From an uncultured Opitutales bacterium (GTDB lineage: Bacteria > Verrucomicrobiota > Verrucomicrobiia > Opitutales > Intestinicryptomonadaceae), in assembly GCA_934613645.1 (NCBI GenBank), contig CAKTTC010000002.1, positions 186,001 through 250,000 on the forward strand: 64,000 nucleotides of DNA, read 5' to 3'. The position numbers were made by a program, and so were the translations under genes. Below are positions 52,820 through 59,838 of the stretch, one piece after another (the first letter of the stretch is position 1; the number at the start of each line of letters is the position of its first letter). The notes under the pieces are model-generated. The model ran no database searches. It was not told the origin of the DNA and was given only the letters and a program-made list of their open reading frames with translations.

Positions 52820-53362
52820 CTAATTTTGCTCTACACCGACATTTCTGCGCGGATAAACGAGCTTTGAGGTATCGTAGCCGCGCTTTTTTGCCAATTGGAG
52901 GATTTCAGAAAGGGTCGTTTCGGGGAGAGAAGCCGAGCGCGCCAAAATCCACAAATAGCGTTTGTCGCGCCCGCCCACGAGTGCCCAGCTGTAGTCGGGG
53001 GCAAGCTCCAAAATGTAGTAATCGCCGTAAAATGGCCAAAAGAAACTGACGCGCAGTTTGGAAAAATCCGACTTGTCGGGCGCGTAGGCGCGTCCCTCTG
53101 CGTAGCGGCGTTTTCCGTCGGCGTCCACGCCCGAGTTTACAACGCGCACAGTGCCGTCGGTCTCAAGCACATACGCGGCTTTTGCGTTGCGCAAGTCGGC
53201 GTTTTCGAAGGAATTGGGCAGGCGCGCAATTTCGTGCCAAACCCCCATATAGCGGATAATATCCACCCCCGCGGCGGTCTTTACCTCTTCGGAACGGACG
53301 CCCGAACACGAAGTTGCTGCAACTGCCGACACTGCAAACAAAGCGGCGAACACTGTCTTCAT
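52820..53362 (-). CDS. blc: bacterial lipocalin (Blc-like) lipoprotein
   Basis: 180 residues. Lipoprotein signal with Cys19 in AVAATSCSG. Lipocalin motif I is RYMGVWHEIARLPNSFE; then ADGKRRYAEGRAYAP, LRVSFFWPFYGDYYILEL, YSWALVGGRDKRYLWILAR (motif II/III region). Outer-membrane lipid or fatty-acid carrier used under envelope stress. Its neighbours on the same side are ElbB and a TetR regulator that likely controls a FadL porin, so a lipid theme is plausible. Confidence 0.94.
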   Translation of the reverse strand: MKTVFAALFAVSAVAATSCSGVRSEEVKTAAGVDIIRYMGVWHEIARLPNSFENADLRNAKAAYVLETDGTVRVVNSGVDADGKRRYAEGRAYAPDKSDFSKLRVSFFWPFYGDYYILELAPDYSWALVGGRDKRYLWILARSASLPETTLSEILQLAKKRGYDTSKLVYPRRNVGVEQN

Positions 53363-53363
53363 A

Positions 53364-53394
53364 CCCGTTATTTCGTAAAGAACGGGCTTTTTTT
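53364..53394. promoter_or_regulatory. hairpin abutting the lipocalin start codon
   Basis: CCCGTT/AACGGG stem (53364-53369, 53381-53386) with an 11-nt loop ends one base before the lipocalin ATG on the minus strand. In plus orientation it is followed by CTTTTTTT and would look like a terminator, but no plus gene ends there. Confidence 0.5.
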
Positions 53395-53441
53395 AAACCG
53401 CATATCCCGAGCCGCACGCGCCGAACGCCGCCGCCCGAATT

Positions 53442-54089
53442 TTACGATAGCATTTTTTTGAACATTGCCGCTACGCCGCGGTCGATTTCCGCAACTGATT
53501 CGGCAAGCATATACGCGGGCGTGGAGAACACGCGCAGCTTTTCGTCCTCAACAAACGCGTCGGGCTGGCAGCGGATATGGACTGCCCCCATTTTTTCGAT
53601 TGCCGCCGCGGTTGAAACGTCGTTGCCGATTGTAAGCTCTACACCGCCGCCGATTGCCTTTGCCGCAACAACGGGTGCAATGCACAAAAACGCCTGCGGT
53701 TTGCCGAGCTTGAGCATTGCCTTGATTGCCGCGTCTACGTCGGCTTGGACGGTGCAGTCCGCGCAGTCGAAGGCGAACGTGCACAGGTTTTTAGCCGCGC
53801 CGAAGCCCCCGGGGAAAACGATTGCGTCGAATTTTTCGGCGTCGAACTCCGAAAGCGGGGCTATTTTCCCGCGCGCAATCCTCGCCGACTCCGCAAGCAC
53901 GCGGCGCGCGGCGGGTTCTGGTTCGCCCGTGAGGTGGTTTACACAATCGGCCTGTTCGATGTCGGGCGCAAAGAACGAAATTTCCGCCCCCAAACGCTGT
54001 AAATTGAGAATGCACACAACAGCCTCGTGAATTTCGGAGCCGTCGTAAACGCCGCTTCCCGCCAAAACCAATGCAACTTTTTTCGCCAT
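53442..54089 (-). CDS. elbB: ElbB-family DJ-1/PfpI-like protein (glyoxalase)
   Basis: 215 residues. ElbB/ES1 family: KVALVLAGSGVYDGSEIHEA at the N-terminus, ISFFAPDIEQADCVNHLTGE, FDAIVFPGGFGAAKNL, and the nucleophile-elbow Cys of AFLCIAPVVAAKAI. Members were linked to isoprenoid synthesis and have glyoxalase III-like activity. Cytoplasmic. Ten bases downstream of the tetR-type gene, hence co-transcribed with it. Confidence 0.93.
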   Translation of the reverse strand: MAKKVALVLAGSGVYDGSEIHEAVVCILNLQRLGAEISFFAPDIEQADCVNHLTGEPEPAARRVLAESARIARGKIAPLSEFDAEKFDAIVFPGGFGAAKNLCTFAFDCADCTVQADVDAAIKAMLKLGKPQAFLCIAPVVAAKAIGGGVELTIGNDVSTAAAIEKMGAVHIRCQPDAFVEDEKLRVFSTPAYMLAESVAEIDRGVAAMFKKMLS

Positions 54090-54099
54090 ATAATAAGTC

Positions 54100-54666
54100 C
54101 TACTTTTTGATTAAATCGTAAAATCTGTTGATATCTTCAACAATGCGCTTGCAGACGTATTCGTTGGAGGGCGGCTCTGTAATGTAGCTTGTTCTGCCGA
54201 AGATTGCAAGAATTGTGCCGCCTACGAAGTTGTCGGGAAGCGTCTTTATTTCGCCGCGCCGCATAGCGTTGTCGATTACCGCGCGCGCCTTGCCGAACTC
54301 AACCAACGCCTCTGCGGCGAACTTCCTGTTTGTCTGCAACATCGCCGAGTAAAGCGTGTTGTATTTAAGCATCGGGACTTCGTGCCCGTCGATATTCGTA
54401 AACCGCCGCATTGCAACAAAGGCGTAGTCCAAAAACTGGCGCAGGGTAATTTGGGAGTAGTCTATGTTTTCGTCGAAGAAGCGGTTGTAGAAAAACTCGC
54501 TGCACGCGCAGAAAATCAGCTCCGACTTCCCTTTGAAATACCTGTATAGCAGCCCGCGCGAAATGCCGAGCTGGTGCTGAATATCGGAGACGAGAATGTT
54601 GTCGTAGCCCTTTTCGAGCATAAGCAGAAAAGTCGCCTTCAAGATTTTTTCGCGCGTGGAAGTCAT
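54100..54666 (-). CDS. TetR/AcrR-family transcriptional regulator
   Basis: 188 residues. N-terminal HTH: TREKILKATFLLMLEKGYDN, ILVSDIQHQLGISRGLLYRY, FKGKSELIF. The rest is the helical ligand and dimer domain. The 347-base gap to the divergent fadL-like gene holds TGAACG-type palindromes in the porin promoter, so a fatty-acid-responsive FadR/PsrA-like role is likely but not proven. Confidence 0.92.
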   Translation of the reverse strand: MTSTREKILKATFLLMLEKGYDNILVSDIQHQLGISRGLLYRYFKGKSELIFCACSEFFYNRFFDENIDYSQITLRQFLDYAFVAMRRFTNIDGHEVPMLKYNTLYSAMLQTNRKFAAEALVEFGKARAVIDNAMRRGEIKTLPDNFVGGTILAIFGRTSYITEPPSNEYVCKRIVEDINRFYDLIKK

Positions 54667-54953
54667 TGTGTTTCCGTTATAGATTAGGGCGAAATTTTAT
54701 CAAGCGTTTTGTTTTGCAAACGCCGAACCAGTCGGCAAACCGCCGCGCCGACGCACGCACGGGTTGGCAAAAAGCGGGGGTCGCCAGAAGTGCGGTTTCG
54801 GGAAAAGCGGGGTTCGCCAGAAGCGCGGGCTTTGAGGCTTTGAAATGCTCGGTTGCCAGTGAATGGGCGCGTTCGGCGAAAGTATGATTTAGATGAAAGC
54901 AAGGTTTTGGGAGAGGAATAGCGGCTTCAAAAAAGTGAACAGTTTCGAAAAAA
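54667..54953. other. divergent intergenic region, part of the 347-base gap
   Basis: No supported gene. It contains a ~27-base direct repeat (AAAAGCGGGG...TCGCCAGAAG) near 54769-54801 and 54803-54830. A 95-codon minus-strand frame here has no family resemblance and is not called. Confidence 0.55.
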
Positions 54954-55005
54954 TGAACGCCCATTCACTTTTTTGCTTGACGGTGAACGTCCGTTCATTT
55001 TTAAT
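54954..55005 (+). promoter_or_regulatory. fadL promoter with two TetR-type operators
   Basis: TTGACG (54977-54982), 17-base spacer, TTTAAT (55000-55005). The spacer contains palindrome TGAACGTCCGTTCA (54984-54997). A second site, TGAACGCCCATTCA (one mismatch), is at 54954-54967, centre-to-centre 30 bases. The -10 ends 8 bases before the ATG, with no SD, so the mRNA is close to leaderless. Confidence 0.75.
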
Positions 55006-55013
55006 CCGCCACA

Positions 55014-56264
55014 ATGAACATTAAAAACACGATTTTGGCGGCAGCTGTTGCCGTATCAGTAAACACGGCAATGGGCGCGGGCTACCAGATTTTGGAACAG
55101 GGCGCGTCGAATATGGGCAACGCGGTGGCGGGAGCTACTGTCAATGCGAATCAGGACGCAACATGCGCGTTCTGGAATCCGTCGTCGGCGGCGTTTATGC
55201 CGCTTGAGGTCGGGCAGACGCGCGTCGACGCGGGCGTTTTCGGCGTTCTTCCCACGCTTTGGTGCACGGGAACGCGCACAAGCAACCCGTATACGCAGAC
55301 GGGAACGAATCAGGAGGGCGACTGCTCGGCGGCTTCCGTTGTTCCGCAGCTTTTCGTGGCGCACAAATTCACCGACAGAATTGACGGCACGCTTTCGATA
55401 ACCGCTCCGTGGGGGTTGGAATCGGACTACAACAGCGACTGGGTTGGCGGCTTTCAGGGTCTGCACAGCTATTTGATGACTGTCGACATCAACCCGAGCG
55501 TCTCCTTTAAAATAACCGACTGGCTTTCCGTAAGCGGCGGCGTGAGCGCGCAATACGCCTATTGCAGACTCACAAACGCAGTTCCCGCGGTGCTCGGCGG
55601 CGGTTGGCAAAGGTTTTCGGGCGACGACGTAGCAGTGGGTGGAAACATCGGCTTTACAATCAAATACGCCGAAAACGGACGCTTCGGCTTCCACTGGCGC
55701 AGCGCGGTTGAGCACGAGCTTACGGGAACGGCAAAAGGCACGCTCTACAATTTCCCGATTTCCGCCGATATGCACATGCCCAACACGTTCGATATAGGCT
55801 GGTATCAGCGCGGCTGGGGAATGTTGCGCGAGTTCGCGATTATGGCGGGGTATTCCTACATGACGTGGTCGCAGTTCGAAGACCTCGTAATCCCCGAGGC
55901 GGGCGTCCGCATTGACGAAAACTGGAAAGACACTTCGCGCGTTTCGGTGGGCATGCACTACTACCCCGAATACGTCGAAAACCTCACTGTCCGTCTGGGC
56001 GTCTGCTACGACGAAAGCCCCGTAAGCTCCGCCGAATTGCGCACGCCGCGCATTCCCTGCTCCGACAGACTGTGGCTTACAACGGGCTTGGGCTACTCTT
56101 TCGGCAACTACTCAATAGACCTTTGCTACAGCTACATTTTCGTGCTCGGCGACGGCGCGATGAACAGAACCGAATACGCGGGCACGCCGCTTCAAAACAC
56201 GCTCACAGCAAACTACGCCGCACACATTCACGTTGTGGGCGCACAGTTCGGCTTCAAATTCTAA
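55014..56264 (+). CDS. OmpP1/FadL-family outer-membrane transporter
   Basis: 416 residues. Signal peptide MNIKNTILAAAVAVSVNTAMGA, followed by the N-terminal hatch GYQILEQGASNMGNAVAGAT and DATCAFWNPSSAAFM, typical of FadL/TodX. Then a long beta-barrel with alternating hydrophobic residues, ending GAQFGFKF with C-terminal Phe for BAM recognition. Transports long-chain fatty acids or other hydrophobic compounds. TetR-type palindromes in its promoter point to control by the divergent regulator. Confidence 0.93.
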   Translation: MNIKNTILAAAVAVSVNTAMGAGYQILEQGASNMGNAVAGATVNANQDATCAFWNPSSAAFMPLEVGQTRVDAGVFGVLPTLWCTGTRTSNPYTQTGTNQEGDCSAASVVPQLFVAHKFTDRIDGTLSITAPWGLESDYNSDWVGGFQGLHSYLMTVDINPSVSFKITDWLSVSGGVSAQYAYCRLTNAVPAVLGGGWQRFSGDDVAVGGNIGFTIKYAENGRFGFHWRSAVEHELTGTAKGTLYNFPISADMHMPNTFDIGWYQRGWGMLREFAIMAGYSYMTWSQFEDLVIPEAGVRIDENWKDTSRVSVGMHYYPEYVENLTVRLGVCYDESPVSSAELRTPRIPCSDRLWLTTGLGYSFGNYSIDLCYSYIFVLGDGAMNRTEYAGTPLQNTLTANYAAHIHVVGAQFGFKF

Positions 56265-56283
56265 CTTTTATTCAATGGAACTC

Positions 56284-56314
56284 GGGCGCGCCTTTCGAGG
56301 CGCGTCCTTTTTTT
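56284..56314 (+). terminator. terminator after the fadL-like gene
   Basis: Stem GGGCGCGCCT/AGGCGCGTCC (one G-T pair), TTCG tetraloop, seven T. Confidence 0.93.
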
Positions 56315-56662
56315 GTCTCCTTTCTTTTGGCGAATACCCTACTGCCCTGCGGCTCCCCCTTGCCCTCTGTTCGGCGGCGGCAAACGCAACGCCCACCCGC
56401 GTTCGGGCAAAGTTCCTTGCTCGGCAGAGAAAAGCCCAACGCGCGCACGCATTCGGGCAATCCCCGCCAGTGCCCAGCGTTTTATCCGCCGCCCGAAAGT
56501 GCCGATACCACCGCCCCCCGCGTTCGCGTGCCGCCATGCTCGCGCATACCGCCCAATTCCCGAAGCGCATGGGACGCACTCACCTGCTCAACCCGCCGCA
56601 AAGTCTGGCTAAACCGCAAAAATTGGGCGAAACTTTTTCGGCGCACCCGCGTTTAGCAGAGT
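56315..56662. other. gene-free stretch before the Pro-rich protein
   Basis: About 350 bases of GC-rich sequence. Frames crossing it have no recognisable features and low-complexity translations, so none is called. I see no promoter or RNA element. Confidence 0.5.
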
Positions 56663-57265
56663 ATGAAAAGGATAAATTTTGCGCTTGCATGCGCTTTGAT
56701 GTGGGGTCTGTTTTCTGCCGATGTTTTCGCCGCCCGCGTGTCGGGTTCGGTTTCGTTCGGGTCTACGCGCATAGTGGTAAACCCGCGCCCCTGCCCGCCG
56801 CCGCAAAGGTTTGCCCCGCGCCCTATGCCGCCGCGGCCTTCGCACATAGTTCCTCCGCGCCCGACGCCTCCGCCGCCGTGTCCGCCCCGACACCGCCCCG
56901 TGCCGCTTCCCATGCCGATAGTAATCACGCAGCCGTGCGTGGTTGTGGTGGAGGCAGCCCCGACTGTTGTTGTGGAATCGGCGGAAATTGTTTCGACCGA
57001 CCCCGCCCGCGATTTCCGCGACGCGCTCGAGGCAAAGATTGCCGAGCTTTTGCACGAGAAAAAGCCGACGCAGACATACGAAATTTCCGCCGTTGTGGAA
57101 TCGTATTCCGTGGCGAACTCTGTGATAAAAACCTCCGTTACGGTGCAGATAAAGCGCAGTTCCGACGGCGCAACACAGCGGCTGAACGTCAATTCCACGG
57201 GCTATTCCACAAAATCCCTCGCTGAATTGACTGCCAAAAAAATCGCCGAAGCGGCAACTCTGTAG
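56663..57265 (+). CDS. exported Pro-rich protein of unknown function
   Basis: 200 residues, signal peptide MKRINFALACALMWGLFSADVFA. Residues ~40-85 are a Pro/Arg-rich low-complexity stretch (PRPMPPRPSHIVPPRPTPPP). The remainder is a small alpha/beta domain (VESAEIVSTDPARDFRDALE, YEISAVVESYSVANSVIKTS, VTVQIKRSSDG). I recognise no family. The signal peptide and the normal-looking C-terminal domain support this strand over a rival minus-strand frame. Confidence 0.65.
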   Translation: MKRINFALACALMWGLFSADVFAARVSGSVSFGSTRIVVNPRPCPPPQRFAPRPMPPRPSHIVPPRPTPPPPCPPRHRPVPLPMPIVITQPCVVVVEAAPTVVVESAEIVSTDPARDFRDALEAKIAELLHEKKPTQTYEISAVVESYSVANSVIKTSVTVQIKRSSDGATQRLNVNSTGYSTKSLAELTAKKIAEAATL

Positions 57266-57445
57266 CAGACTCAGTTTCCCGCAGTCGCCGTTTCCCACGC
57301 CGACTCCGTTTTCCGCCTCCGCGCGCGCAGCCGCATTTTCCGCAAGTTTCCACCTCCGCAGGCACGCGCCTGCCCGCGCGCCGAACTTAGCCGAAAAATC
57401 AAACCGCCGCGCCGCGCTTGCTGTCGGCGTTTTTGTTCATATTTG

Positions 57446-57474
57446 TTGACTATTTCGCGCAAAACGCATACAAA
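57446..57474 (+). promoter_or_regulatory. promoter of the esterase gene
   Basis: TTGACT (57446-57451), 17-base spacer, TACAAA (57469-57474). The esterase ATG is 13 bases after the -10, leaving a leader of about 5 nt and no SD. Confidence 0.6.
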
Positions 57475-57486
57475 AGCACCGACTTT

Positions 57487-58356
57487 ATGAAAACATCAAT
57501 CATTCTGAAAGCGTTGTTTGCGGCGGCGTTGCTTGCTTTCGCCCCCGCGTTCGTATCGGCACAACAGCCCCAAGCGGCACAAAAACAGGCTGTAAAGCAG
57601 CTCGCGCAAAACGTCTCGGTCGTTCCCGTCCGCAGCCAGTCGATGGGCAAGGACGTTCTCAACGTGGTAGTTCTCCCCGACTCCTACGCGGCGAATCCCG
57701 ACAAAAAATTCCCCGTGCTGTATCTGCTCCACGGCTTCGGCGGAAACCACCTCACTTGGACGCACATAAGACCCGACCTCCAAAAGCTGGCGTCGCGGTT
57801 CGGAATGATTATTGTATGCCCCGACGGCCAGCGCAGCTGGTATTGGGACAGCCCCGTAGACCCGAAATCGAAATACGAAACGTTCGTCTCCAAGGAGCTT
57901 ATTGACTACATCGACGCCAACTACCGCACTGTCGCCAACCGCAAAGGGCGCGCAATCACAGGGCTTAGCATGGGCGGGCACGGCGGGCTTTGGCTCGGCT
58001 TCCGCCATCAGGACAAATTCGGCGCGTGCGGCTCGATGAGCGGCGGCGTTGACATTCGCCCCTTCCCCCAACGCTGGGACATGGCGAAATCGCTCGGCGA
58101 CTCTGTCCCAAACTGGCAGAACTGGGAAACGCACACGGTAATGAACCAGCTTCATCTGCTCAAGCCCAACTCAATTAGGATTGCCTTCGAATGCGGCGTT
58201 GACGACTTCTTCTTCGAGGTCAACGAGCGTCTCCACAAGGAGCTTCTCTACCGCAACATTCCCCACGACTACACCTCACGCCCCGGCAAGCACAACTCCC
58301 CCTACTGGAGCAACGCCCTCCCCTATCAGCTCCAATTCTTCTCCACAGGTTTCTAA
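57487..58356 (+). CDS. secreted alpha/beta-hydrolase esterase (esterase D/CE1 type)
   Basis: 289 residues from the ATG at 57487, which gives signal peptide MKTSIILKALFAAALLAFAP ending near VSAQ. Features: FPVLYLLHGFGGNHLTW (oxyanion side), MIIVCPDGQRSWYWDSP, nucleophile Ser161 in GLSMGGHGG, the acid in FECGVDDFFF, and the His in SRPGKHNSPYW. Family members include feruloyl and acetyl-xylan esterases and S-formylglutathione hydrolase; export favours a polysaccharide ester substrate. Confidence 0.92.
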   Translation: MKTSIILKALFAAALLAFAPAFVSAQQPQAAQKQAVKQLAQNVSVVPVRSQSMGKDVLNVVVLPDSYAANPDKKFPVLYLLHGFGGNHLTWTHIRPDLQKLASRFGMIIVCPDGQRSWYWDSPVDPKSKYETFVSKELIDYIDANYRTVANRKGRAITGLSMGGHGGLWLGFRHQDKFGACGSMSGGVDIRPFPQRWDMAKSLGDSVPNWQNWETHTVMNQLHLLKPNSIRIAFECGVDDFFFEVNERLHKELLYRNIPHDYTSRPGKHNSPYWSNALPYQLQFFSTGF

Positions 58357-58372
58357 ATATTTTATGATTCCG

Positions 58373-58552
58373 AAAGCGGCGCGGATTGGCTTTTAGCCAA
58401 TCCCGCTTTGTTTTTTTATTAAAGTCTTTTATATGTTTTAAAGGGGCGGCGGCTGAACTTTGTTCAGCGCGCCTTTGCTCACTTAATTAAAGTAAAGTTT
58501 TTTTAGCCAGTAAGCAAAGCGGTATTGAACAATGTTCAATCCGCGCCGCTTA
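58373..58552. repeat. second cluster of palindromic repeats; first unit doubles as a terminator
   Basis: Unit at 58373-58409 (inner stem GGATTGGC/GCCAATCC, then CGCTTTG and seven T, usable as the esterase terminator), unit at 58440-58475 (inner stem GCTGAAC/GTTCAGC), unit at 58516-58552 (inner stem ATTGAAC/GTTCAAT). Outer AAAGCG and GCGCCGCTTA halves match the 13255-13416 cluster; the first two units appear inverted relative to the third. Inner stems differ but stay paired. Confidence 0.75.
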
Positions 58553-58588
58553 CCAACATGTAAAAAACGCCGCTTTAGGAAATATAAA

Positions 58589-58957
58589 CTAATCGGGTCT
58601 TAAAATATCTTTCGTGCCGTCGGGCAACTCAACGCCGTTGTCATACAAAGAAATCAGCGCGGTATCCTCCGTATACTTGAAGCTGTGCACGACATTCGGC
58701 GCAATGATGAAGAAATCGCCCTTTTTGATGTTGCAGGTCTGCTCTTCGCCCGACTCCAAGTCTTTCAGGTGCAATTCGAACCCGCCCGAAACTATGTAAA
58801 ACGCCTCCCTGTTTTTGCGGTGGTAATGCCCGCCGCGGAAAGCCCCCGCAACCGATGTTATGTAGTTTACCTGCTTCCAGCCGCCGTGCACAAGCTGAAC
58901 CAACGAGCCGCGTTCGTCGCCGAATTCGAAATCGGCTTTTATGAATTCCGCCAACAT
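58589..58957 (-). CDS. cupin, WxcM/FdtA-like sugar-nucleotide isomerase or binding protein
   Basis: 122 residues. Single cupin fold: GSLVQLVHGGWKQVNYITSV, metal-type motif GGHYHRKNREAFYIVSGGFE, then KKGDFFIIAPNVVHSFKYTE. The layout fits the WxcM-like/FdtA group that acts on dTDP-4-keto sugars in surface-glycan synthesis. A substrate-binding cupin without isomerase activity is the alternative. It starts directly at the stop of the epimerase gene and is the last gene of the glycan operon. Confidence 0.78.
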   Translation of the reverse strand: MLAEFIKADFEFGDERGSLVQLVHGGWKQVNYITSVAGAFRGGHYHRKNREAFYIVSGGFELHLKDLESGEEQTCNIKKGDFFIIAPNVVHSFKYTEDTALISLYDNGVELPDGTKDILRPD

Positions 58958-59836
58958 TTAAACCTCCAAATGAATTTCGTTCAAGCCGAGCAGCGACTTC
59001 AATTTCGAGTTGTCGAGTATTGCGCTTGCGGCGCGTTTTGCCTTGAAAATCCCCGTAGAGTCGCCGACCGACACCGCCCGAACGAGCGATTTATCCAAGC
59101 CGTATTTTTCGGCAAGAGCGATTGCGGCGTCGAATTTGCTCAAAGCGTCGTCGCCGCCAATGTTCACGATTTTTTCGGGGCACGCGCCGAACTTCTCGAT
59201 TAACGACACCAAAAAACGCGCGCACTGGTCGAACCCGAGCGTTGAGCGGTAGGAGTCGGAAAACATTTCCACGGGCTGCCCCGCCTGCAACTTTTGCCTT
59301 ATTGTATCGAAGAAATGCGGGCGGCCTTCCACAAGCGAAGTCCCGAAAATGAACGGAAATCTGACCACGTTGAAATTTTTTGCAACGCAGATTTCTTCGG
59401 CGAGGGCTTTCTGCTTGCCGTATAAATTGACGGGGTTGGGCGCGTCGGTTTCGGCGAACTTCAGGTCTTTGCGCCCCTCTCCGTAGACGGAATCGGTGGA
59501 AGAGTAGTAGAAGCATTTCGCCTTCCCGAAAACGTTCACGGCGTTTGCCAATGCCACAATGTTCGTGTTCCACGCAAGCTCGGGGAACTCCTCCACTTTG
59601 TCGGGGTGGTGGAACGCCGCCAAGTAGATTATTTTTGTAGAGCCGTCTACGCGCTCCGCCAACGCCTTCAGCGCGGGAGTGTCGCACACGTCAAGCCGAA
59701 CCCATTCCACCCTGCTGTGGGCGAACGCGGGCTTTGCGTTAGAGTATGTTGCAACCACATTTTCCGACGTGTTTTCCAGCACGTTTTTTATGCAGTAGCG
59801 TCCCAAAAAACCGCTTGCTCCGATTATAAGATACAT
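58958..59836 (-). CDS. NAD-dependent epimerase/dehydratase (RmlD/GalE-like SDR)
   Basis: 292 residues from the ATG at 59834-59836 (MYLIIGASGFLGRYCIKNVL), chosen because the Rossmann Gly motif GASGFLG must be near the N-terminus; the frame is open upstream inside the neighbouring glycosyltransferase. YYSSTDSVYGEG supplies Ser/Thr and NPVNLYGKQKALAEE the Tyr-Lys pair (YxxxK). Probably reduces or epimerises a nucleotide sugar. Starts 2 bases after the preceding stop. Confidence 0.87.
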   Translation of the reverse strand: MYLIIGASGFLGRYCIKNVLENTSENVVATYSNAKPAFAHSRVEWVRLDVCDTPALKALAERVDGSTKIIYLAAFHHPDKVEEFPELAWNTNIVALANAVNVFGKAKCFYYSSTDSVYGEGRKDLKFAETDAPNPVNLYGKQKALAEEICVAKNFNVVRFPFIFGTSLVEGRPHFFDTIRQKLQAGQPVEMFSDSYRSTLGFDQCARFLVSLIEKFGACPEKIVNIGGDDALSKFDAAIALAEKYGLDKSLVRAVSVGDSTGIFKAKRAASAILDNSKLKSLLGLNEIHLEV

Positions 59837-59838
59837 AA

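Noticed and set aside
54677..54964. 95-codon minus-strand frame with repeated ALLA-PAF
   Set aside because: The repeats follow from the direct DNA repeat; it spans the operator region and has no recognised family or start signal.
56233..57225. 330-codon plus-strand frame crossing the fadL terminator
   Set aside because: Overlaps the exported Pro-rich protein in another frame and starts inside the porin gene; composition is Arg/Pro/Ala noise.
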